DNA from: Hemerocallis citrina
Lineage: Eukaryota > Streptophyta > Magnoliopsida > Asparagales > Asphodelaceae
Direction: 5' to 3'
NCBI GenBank assembly: GCA_017893485.1
Contig: CM030358.1
Span: forward strand, 152,037,368-152,101,367
DNA length: 64,000 nucleotides
Part shown: positions 57,338-64,000 of the stretch, piece by piece
How the letters are laid out: each line of letters starts with the position of its first letter
Position numbering within the stretch: position 1 is the first letter of the stretch
Program-made: the position numbers and the translations under genes
Notes under the pieces: model-generated
Database searches by the model: none
The model's input: the letters and a program-made list of their open reading frames with translations, nothing else
What the model was told of the DNA's origin: nothing

Positions 57338-57442
57338 TGCCATGTCAGCTCCAAATACCACCAAGGGCTTTATCACGTCAGCCCTATACCACTCCTGGTA
57401 CTGCCACGTCAGCCCTAAACCCCCTGGGCCTTCTGCCACGTC
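57338..57442 (+). promoter_or_regulatory. Four CACGTCAG sites at about 32-bp steps
   Basis: Starts at 57338 (CCATGTCAG), 57371 (TCACGTCAG), 57402 and 57434 (CCACGTCAG) are 33, 31 and 32 bp apart, near three DNA turns. They lie 65-170 bp upstream of the TATA box. The ACGTCA core is bound by plant bZIP factors. The array looks like an enhancer. Confidence 0.55.
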
Positions 57443-57506
57443 AGGACCATGGGCTTTCGGGTTCAAACCTGGCCCCCAGGCGGATCCAATCCCGATTGGA
57501 ATTCTC

Positions 57507-57514
57507 TATAAATA
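57507..57514 (+). promoter_or_regulatory. TATA box of the Tat LTR
   Basis: TATAAATA in TTCTCTATAAATACTAGACC, about 330 bp before the LTR end. Confidence 0.75.
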
Positions 57515-57845
57515 CTAGACCCTCACCCACCTTTTCAGGTAACCAATCTTTTGCCACTTAAATTCACCTAGTTATTGCTACTCTCTCACAGAGACTGACT
57601 AGATCGTCGGAGGGTCCGCCACCGGGATAAACCCCGGTGTTTCAGGACCGTCTGCAGGTACACAAGACCTCGGATCCGAATCCTCTGATCCGAGCCGAGG
57701 CATCCACTTCACTCCGAGCCCATCGCAGGTGCCGCCAGGTCACTCTGAGGGTCGTCTGACAAGTAGCTTCCTCCTTCAATATAAATTGAGTCCGAACTCA
57801 CACCTGGTGCATCCACACGTCTCCCAGAAATAAACCGCATCAGGT

Positions 57846-57862
57846 TGGCGCCGTCTGTGGGA
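57846..57862 (+). other. Primer-binding site of the Tat element
   Basis: TGGCGCCGTCTGTGGGA lies six bases after the LTR end. This is the usual form of primer site in Tat-lineage elements; I do not assign the tRNA. Confidence 0.8.
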
Positions 57863-57921
57863 AACTACTTCAGAAGCCGACCCGAGCACGACCATCAAGG
57901 CACCTCGACAGCCGAACTCTC

Positions 57922-59541
57922 ATGCCCTCAAAGGGCAAGGGGGCGGCTTTCTCCGTCAACCGACGGGACTTGCCCCCACCAATTGCTAACGCCGGTCCAC
58001 ATACTTCAAAACACAGGGCTCCCCATCAGGGATCCCAAAGGAGCGTCGCCCGCCAAGTCCAGCCCGACCTCTGGGGAGTAATCGTCAACCGACAGGTTAG
58101 CCGCAGCAGGGGAAGGGCCGCTTCCAACCCGACCCCGAACCATCCGAGACCGCCACCCGAGGTACGGAGGTCAGCACTCAGCCGCATCGGAAGGCAGCCT
58201 TCAGACCGACCAAACAGGGTCGAGGGAGCCCCCGTCACTCACAAGGAGTTCCAAGACTTCCGGAGAGAAATTCTCGGGGCCCTCCGACGGGCCCCCAGGG
58301 AGGAAACCCTACACTCCCAAACCGGGTCGGATGCCGAGGCCAGCGTGTCGCGCACGTCAATTATCCAGCCAGAAGACGACGGCGTACTCCTAAGGCGCCT
58401 CCAAGAAATGGAGGACCGCCTCGATCATATAGGAGACGGCGACCGACGAGTGGCTCAGGGGTACAGACCCGTCCGTCCTCCCTTCTCCGCCCCCATCCTC
58501 CAAGCGGAAATACCCAGGAATTTCCGACCACCTCAATTCGAGACCTACGACGGCGAGGGAGATCCCGCTGATCACATGGAGGGTTTCAAAACCCTCATGA
58601 TGATTCACAGTGCCTCGGATCCCCTGCTATGCCGGGCCTTCCCCGCCACACTTCGGGGTCCGGCTCGTGAATGGTACTCGAAACTCACCCCCGGCTCCAT
58701 TTACTCCTTCGACCAACTAGAGGGCAATTTCCTTGCCCACTTCGTCACCAGCCGGAAGGCGGAAAGGACCAGCGCCTCTTTACTGGGGCTCAGACAGATA
58801 GAGGGAGAGTCCATCAGAGTGTTCGTCCGGAGGTTTACCTCGGAGGCAAGGTCGGTCTCCTCTCTTGATCCAGGCGTCGCCTCTGCAGCCTTTCGGCACA
58901 ACGTCCGTCATGGACAGCTGAAAGCTTTTCTGGCAAAGAGACCCCCCGTCGACTTTCCCGACCTCCTCAACAGGGTCGAGAAATACATTAGGGCAGAAGA
59001 AGCCCTTAGCCCCGAAGATGCCAGGGAGGCCAACTCGAAGGGAAAACGGAAGGCCGAAGAAGTCGAACCATCGAAGAAGGCTCCGAGGGACGCGGGGGCC
59101 ATAAAGAAGATCCCGCCGGTCCCCCGCTTCGAGAGGTACACTCCCTTGACACATAACGTATCCGCCATCCTCTTAGAAATCGAAGACAAAGGCATTGTTC
59201 GACTACCTCTCCGACCTAACAACAGCAAGAACCGAGATCAGCGCTTCTACTGCCGCTGCCACAGAGACCATGGGCACGACACCGATCAATGCCGTGCCCT
59301 GAAAGACGAGATTGAAGAACTCATCTCCAGGGGGTACCTCCGAGAATTCACCCGAGAAGTCCCACGGGATCGGCGAGATACTAGGGGCCGGAGGCTCTCG
59401 CCTCCGAACCCTACTTCGAACCGCATCCAGGGTCGGGATCCCGAGTCCGAGGGAGCCGCGGATACGCCGTTCATCTTGCACTGTGTCCACGGAGGGCCAA
59501 TGGGAGGGGAATCGAATACTTCACGAAAAGCCTTCATCTGA
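57922..59541 (+). CDS. gag: Tat-lineage Gag, intact 539 codons
   Basis: ATG 57922 opens a full-length frame to TGA 59539-59541. Residues about 1-190 are Pro/Arg-rich and variable. The capsid part (Retrotrans_gag) starts near FRPPQFETYDGEGDPADHME, then ATLRGPAREWYSKLTPGSI, FVTSRKAERTSASLLGLRQ and ESIRVFVRRFTSEARSV. Near residue 450 a Tat-type zinc knuckle reads YCRCHRDHGHDTDQC, followed by LKDEIEELISRGYLREF. Gag would form the particle and package RNA. An intact frame of this length, when most others in the window are broken, suggests recent activity or selection on Gag. The stop separates it from protease in the same frame. Confidence 0.9.
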   Translation: MPSKGKGAAFSVNRRDLPPPIANAGPHTSKHRAPHQGSQRSVARQVQPDLWGVIVNRQVSRSRGRAASNPTPNHPRPPPEVRRSALSRIGRQPSDRPNRVEGAPVTHKEFQDFRREILGALRRAPREETLHSQTGSDAEASVSRTSIIQPEDDGVLLRRLQEMEDRLDHIGDGDRRVAQGYRPVRPPFSAPILQAEIPRNFRPPQFETYDGEGDPADHMEGFKTLMMIHSASDPLLCRAFPATLRGPAREWYSKLTPGSIYSFDQLEGNFLAHFVTSRKAERTSASLLGLRQIEGESIRVFVRRFTSEARSVSSLDPGVASAAFRHNVRHGQLKAFLAKRPPVDFPDLLNRVEKYIRAEEALSPEDAREANSKGKRKAEEVEPSKKAPRDAGAIKKIPPVPRFERYTPLTHNVSAILLEIEDKGIVRLPLRPNNSKNRDQRFYCRCHRDHGHDTDQCRALKDEIEELISRGYLREFTREVPRDRRDTRGRRLSPPNPTSNRIQGRDPESEGAADTPFILHCVHGGPMGGESNTSRKAFI

Positions 59542-60200
59542 GAGGTGAATGCTGTCCAAGGCAACCCCTCTCCCAAGCTACAGCCAATGCTTGTCTCATT
59601 CTCAGGAGAGGACCTCGAAGGCGTTCGCCTGCCCCACTGCGATGCCCTCGTCATTAGCCTCCACATGGCTAATTGTGAAGTTCGTCGAATCCTCATCGAC
59701 AACGGCAGCTCGGTTAATATTCTTTTCCTCGAAGCCTTCGAGAATCTCAAGTTGCCTAGAGGCAAGCTCAAGCCGGCCGGATATACCTTGCATGGGTTCT
59801 CCGGCGTCCCTGTCGTGATAGAAGGGATTGTCACCCTCGACGTTACCGCAGGATCGGCTCCCGTCAAGAGGACCGAGTCTATGGACTTCATGGTGGTCAA
59901 CGTCAAGGCGGCTTACAACGCCATACTCGGCCGACCCGGGTTATGCTCCCTCCAAGCAGTGCCTTCGGCCTACCATCTGAAGCTCAAATTTCCCACCCCA
60001 CAAGGAGTCGGCATCGTCCGAGGCAGCCAAGAAGCAGCGCGATCGTGCTACATGACCACCGTCGAGGAGGTGTGTTCCCCCTCGATGCCGTCGAATTCGA
60101 GCCTGAGAAGGACGGCCCTACCCCCAGACCTGTCGTCGAGCCAGAGGGATTCCCCTTTGACACCGAGCACCTAGTGAATTCCCGTGAGGGACAAGCATAA
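59542..60200 (+). pseudogene. Tat-lineage protease after the gag stop
   Basis: Reading straight through the TGA in the gag frame gives EVNAVQG, then SFSGEDLEGVRLPHCDALVI and the aspartic protease site RILIDNGSSVNILFLEAF, then LHGFSGVPVVIEG and YNAILGRPGLC, the conserved second half. Near 60075 similarity moves to another frame (FPLDAVEFEPEKDGPTPR) that ends at 60200. The remaining pol domains (RT, RNase H, integrase) are absent: the sequence goes directly into a 3' region. A protease without RT suggests an internal deletion fixed in a non-autonomous (TR-GAG or LARD-like) element. Confidence 0.8.
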
Positions 60201-60617
60201 GTTCTAACTTAGCTAGGAGTAAACCTTTTTGTAAAGCTGTCGCATGTAAAGGGCCGTTTTAGCGCCCCCCCTGTCTTATACTAAGGAAATCTCTTTGTAT
60301 CATACTCCAAACGCCTCGGCAGATCCGACCTAATACCAGATTAGGGGATCTACACCCAAGATTTCACCACGCCGATCCCTCACGGAACGATAAGGCCGAA
60401 CCACATTCCCTTTATCATTTCGTATACTATTAACCGGAGCAAAGAGTGAAATGAATTCCTTATTCATATTCCTTTATTGGGTTAAGAGGAAACAAACGAA
60501 GACCGTTACAGAAATACTCCTCTCATCTCAAACAATAGGAAGCCACCCTCTCAAGGCCCCTCTGGTCCGACGAACGGCGGGATCACTCCAATTGAACAAC
60601 TGGGAACTCTCTCCTTG
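60201..60617. other. Non-coding spacer between protease and antisense gene
   Basis: No domain in either strand. In intact Tat elements about 4 kb of RT-RH-INT would separate these two genes. Confidence 0.6.
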
Positions 60618-61091
60618 TCATAATGGTCCTTCGGTTCGGCCACGGTCAATACACCGACCACGGAACTCTGAGCATCGGCGGGCCTCATACGCTCCATTAG
60701 CGACACCACAGAGGATACCCCCCCCCGCTCGCTGACCACCCGAGGAAGGTCTCGAGACGCCCAGCATCGACCGGTAGCAGTATATCTCCACCTCCTTCTC
60801 CACTAGCACATCGCGAAGTAGCTTCTCAGAGGAGGGCCTCTGCACCGAGGAACTCGACATAGCATATCCGAGTCCGACACCCACGAGTTCCCGATCCACC
60901 ATCGCCCTCCTCAGACGGCTTGCCTCCTCACCAAGGGCTTTAGATATGTTCCTATAGTAATTAAAGGCCGCATCGGCGGTACGAGCCCTCTCACGGTACC
61001 GAGCCAAAGTGGCCTCCAATGCCTCAACCTTACTCTGGAGCCATGCCACGTCGGAACGACGGGGGTCCATCTCGGGAAGGGAAGCCACAAC

Positions 61092-61288
61092 CTACAAAGA
61101 GAACCAACTCAACGCACATAAGCAAGGAGGTTCGGAAATATCCGAGGTCAAAACACTTGGCCAGTCAAAAATACTTTTTTATAAATTGTGCTGCTTCTTA
61201 CAAAAAGGGCGGTGGCCAGTCCGCGGAAGGCAAATACAATCGAAGGAGAGAGAAAAGAAAGATAAAACTATACAACTGGATTTCCTAC
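61092..61288 (-). other. Intron 3 of the antisense gene
   Basis: GCCGAG|GTAGGA...CTCTTTGTAG|GTTGTG, 197 bp. Splicing joins PIDAE to VVASLPEMD in frame. Confidence 0.65.
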
Positions 61289-61756
61289 CTCGGCATCGAT
61301 CGGGTTCGCAGCAGGGTCGACGGCCGGGTTGCCAACGAGCCCTTCTTCGGCAGGAGTCTTCGGTGTCCCCTCGATCTCCATATCATACTCAAAATTGGAC
61401 AGGTCGACGGTCGGGTAGAAGTGCCTCACATGACTGAGGGCCTTCGCGTAGCACACATCCTGGGCCTTGATCACCATCCGCTGACCCGCATCCGTCACCT
61501 CATCCCTCTCCTTGGCAAACGCAGCCGTCAACTCCTCCTTCTCCTTGGCGAACTTCTTCTTCAAGGAGACCACCCTCTTCCCCCACTCGGCGTCCTTGGC
61601 CTCGAGCTCAAGCTTCATCTGCTGCTCCCTCTTATGCGAACCTTCGAGCTCGATCCGCATCTCCTTCATCTCCCGCTCGCTCTTGTCCGCCCGAGCCCGC
61701 TCTTGTGACAGGGACACTTCGTAGAGGTTCTTTACGTTAGCTCCCTGCATACAAGC

Positions 61757-61832
61757 CTGCGACCGACAAGCACAGATAAGGAGAAAACTCCTGAAGCAAG
61801 ATTAACAAGAGGGATGAGGTCGACAAGCTTAC
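61757..61832 (-). other. Intron 2 of the antisense gene
   Basis: GTGCTG|GTAAGC...GTCGGTCGCAG|GCTTGT, 76 bp. Splicing joins QATVL to ACMQGANV in frame. Confidence 0.7.
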
Positions 61833-62272
61833 CAGCACGGTGGCCTGCTCCAGGCGCGTAAATGCCACCTCTACGGGCTCGCTCTCCATCACTTGGCGAT
61901 CGCGAGGCGTCGCCAACTTCTCCACCACCTCAACGGCCTGGGCTTCCTCAGTCAGACAGTCGCCCATCCGAACCGATCAGTCCGGTGCCCACCGTTGCCG
62001 CAACATCTCCACCACCGGATCCTCCTCCTCAACCTCTACCAAGGGACCTTTTCCCTTGTCGAGATCGGATGCCCTCGCTGGGCCCTTACCCCTCGAAGGG
62101 GCTGCCCCCTTGCTCGTCTCCGAGCGAGTCCTCTTAGCCCTCGGCTCGAGCGGGGCCTCCGAGATGACAAGGGACGGCTCCCTCGGCCTCTTCGCCGCCT
62201 CCCCCTTCTTCTTCTCGGCGTTCTCCTTCTTCATGGAGAGCCTCCTTGCTTTGATCGATGCCTCATCCATAT

Positions 62273-62345
62273 CTACAGAAAAAACCATTAAGAGCAATGA
62301 GCAAGAAAGCACGAAAAGGCCGAGAGAAAAAAAACAACTACATAC
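62273..62345 (-). other. Intron 1 of the antisense gene
   Basis: CTGC|GTATGT...TTTTTCTGTAG|ATATGG, 73 bp, U-rich. Splicing gives SPAVL-H-MDEASIK in frame. Confidence 0.7.
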
Positions 62346-63718
62346 GCAGAACGGCTGGGCTCAGTCCAACGCTCGCCAGGTGGGCCTCCGTCACCTTCGT
62401 CCAATCGATACTAGGAGACAAACGGAGGCGCTCGACAAACCCCCACTCCTCGGCCGTCAGATCCCCCGGCCTCGGTGCAGGATAGCTCGGCTTGGAATAG
62501 TTCCATCGAGTCGGAATGTCCCAGGGCTCTTCACTCCGGATCACCAGATATTTCTTCCTCCAATCCTAGATGGAGTCCGGGTGGCTGTGAACAACCTTCC
62601 TCTTACTCCGGGGGGAGATATAGTAAACACCCTCAGCCGCCGAACTGATCATCAACATCGCTCGGAACACGTTCAACCGCAGGGGTACCTTTTGTTCCTC
62701 GCACATCAGTACAAAACAGATTATCTGCTTCCAAGAGTTCGGCCCATACTGCATCGGAGCCAAGGAGGCCCAGTTCAGCACTTTCCGAACAAACGGGTGG
62801 ACTGGCAGCCTCAGTCCAGAAATGAAGGCGTCCACTGGGAAGATGCAATACCAAGCAGATAGGGGATCGGTTGGGCGCAGAGTAGAGCTCGGCCGCATCA
62901 ATTCGTAGCCAGGACCTATGTGGTACGCCAGCTGCAAAACCTCCAAGTCCCCATCCTCCAAGACGGTCAGAATCGCGTCCATCATCACCCTCTTCCGACT
63001 CAGCGAGGAGGCCTGCACGCCGAAGAGCTCCTTGTCGGATAGGTCGTCAGGATACTGACGGAAAGGCTTCGGCTGCACGGGCGAACCTGTCCACAAGTTG
63101 CGGTATACGGGCGCCTGGCTCGAACCACCAGTCCTCGGTCCTGCCTTCCTCGGAGCCTTCTTCTTCTTCTTGGTTCGTTCCAGCGAGGGAGTGAATAAGG
63201 GCCCCAGGACAGTCGGCATGGAACTCGGACCTACACCCTGAACTGTGGATCTCCTTACGGTGCCGCCCTCGCCTCCCTCCTCGGAAGTCAACTCCAAAAC
63301 ATGGACGCCGTCCGAGCCATCATTCGTTTCCTCCGACTCACTACTCTCCACCACGAAGGGACGTCGGGAGCGTAACAGCCTCGTACCACGTACCTCCTCC
63401 TCCTCACCTACTGGTTCCTCCTACGAAACCGAATCGGAAGACTCCTCAACGTGTACTGACTCCTCCTCAAGTACGGGCTCCTCCCATGACGTCGAGTTGG
63501 AGACAGGTTTCACTTCCCCCCTAGACGTCGACACTGACGAGCCAGACTGAGCCCTATCCATCTGTGCCTAAACTAAACAGACTTACAAACTCACCTGGGG
63601 TCACTTCGGAAGGACGACTCTAGTACATCAAAATGCAGGGACGAGCACTGAAGTGTTGGAAAATTTTTGAAAAAGAAAGCAGCAAGAAAGGAGTGGGCTG
63701 AAGGGGGAGAGGGGGGAA

Positions 63719-63834
63719 TATTTATAGAAGATAAGAGCGACTCCTCGATTTCCGCAAGTACTGTTCACCTATTGACATGCAACTGCCGCCTGGAAAATTG
63801 CGCCATGACCTCGAAACGTGCGCTGCTGACGTCA
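63719..63834 (-). promoter_or_regulatory. Promoter of the antisense gene
   Basis: On the minus strand TATAAATA (63719-63726) lies about 160 bp before the ATG, and a perfect TGACGTCA (63827-63834) lies 100 bp further upstream, next to ATTGG. This is a complete small plant promoter layout. It shares the ACGTCA core with the element's own LTR array at 57338-57442. Confidence 0.6.
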
Positions 63835-64000
63835 TCCAATGCCAGGCTGGCAGCCAGACGAGGGGGTCAGTTCGGAGGGAGTATTCGGCCGAGGGAACAT
63901 TTTACTTAAGATTTAAGGCGCCGTCCTTAGACAGACGCCCCGGGCTCCGAGGCTCGGTCGGTTCCCCTTTCACCCGTGAGCAGCTCGGGGCTTACAGCCT
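63835..64000. other. Non-coding 3' region of the Tat element
   Basis: GC-rich sequence with no gene; the 3' LTR probably starts here or just beyond the window edge. Confidence 0.4.

Larger units (their letters stand above)
57045..57839 (+). mobile_element. 5' LTR of a Tat-lineage element
   Basis: It starts about TGCTGTGGTAGGGTAAAAATGG (limit uncertain by a few bases) and ends AAATAAACCGCA just before a Tat-type primer site. It has a four-copy CACGTCAG array and a TATA box. The 3' LTR lies beyond the window, so the limits cannot be checked against it. Confidence 0.7.
60618..63561 (-). pseudogene. Antisense ORF of the Tat element, four exons
   Basis: Exons on the minus strand are 63561-62346, 62272-61833, 61756-61289 and 61091-60618. 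ATG 63561 opens an acidic Ser/Glu-rich part. Then comes a domain like the putative gypsy-type transposon family (PF04195): LRLPVHPFVRKVLNWASLAP, PNSWKQIICFVLMCEE, VPLRLNVFRA, and after the stop DWRKKYLVIR and WGFVERLRLS. Exons 2-4 are Lys/Glu-rich and coiled-coil-forming (KSEREMKEMRIELE, AWLQSKVEALEATLARYRER). Antisense ORFs of this kind are known in Tat elements, with no established function. Stops at 63421-63423 (TAG), 62566-62568 (TAG) and 61977-61979 (TGA) break it; the last two fit CAG to TAG and CGA to TGA. Confidence 0.75.

Overview
The window is plant nuclear DNA and consists almost entirely of transposable elements stacked inside one another. I found no host protein gene, rRNA or true tRNA gene. 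Signs of a flowering plant are Ty3/gypsy LTRs beginning TGTAACAC and ending GTTACA, initiator-Met-tRNA primer sites (TGGTATCARAGC), Tekay/Del gag-pol with a chromodomain, Tat-lineage gag with an antisense spliced ORF, DUF4283 and zf-RVT LINE remnants, Helitrons ending in CTAG hairpins, and foldback MULEs. The species cannot be named from this. Compact heterochromatin, such as pericentromere, is the likely setting.

Layout. 1-1158: foldback MITE, degenerate ATCC-type repeat, and a broken LINE ORF1. 1160-4640: a gene-less LARD-like Tekay derivative (element D). 4641-8117: a Tekay-type LTR (LTR C, minus) with an integrase fragment. 8293-28579: a four-member nest proved by four separate 5-bp target duplications: miniature TRIM-like element A (GATTG) holds solo LTR B1 (CGCTG), which holds both solo LTR B2 (GACTC) and the 11.6-kb Tekay/Del element (CATCT). 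28652-31930: start of another LTR (E), a Tat LTR fragment and Helitrons. 31931-35782: a MITE and solo LTR F. 35789-43208: a 6.2-kb foldback MULE with a tandemly duplicated right end. 43209-49915: the rest of LTR E, interrupted by another Tekay solo LTR that carries a Helitron. 49916-56350: one minus-strand LINE pseudogene split by an almost perfect 2.25-kb hairpin MULE (9-bp target duplication) and by an Athila-like solo LTR. 57045-64000: a non-autonomous Tat element with intact gag, a protease after a TGA, no RT/RNase H/integrase, and a four-exon antisense gene with its own TATA box.

How the parts work together. The elements are parasites with shared logic rather than a host pathway. The Tekay element had a complete gag-PR-RT-RH-INT-CHD set, but 11 in-frame stops and a frameshift have killed it. 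Element A, element D, the solo LTRs, MITEs, Helitrons, foldback MULEs and the Tat element all lack a complete enzyme set and must have used enzymes made elsewhere. The most unusual signals are: a canonical 125-bp intron that joins the Tekay gag and protease frames; an 80-bp gag insertion whose target duplication creates GT-AG ends; tRNA-like A/B-box modules repeated inside LTR families B, C and E; a sequence box conserved in otherwise unrelated LTRs; bZIP-type ACGT arrays in two LTR promoters; and two giant hairpin MULEs carrying exon-like gene pieces.
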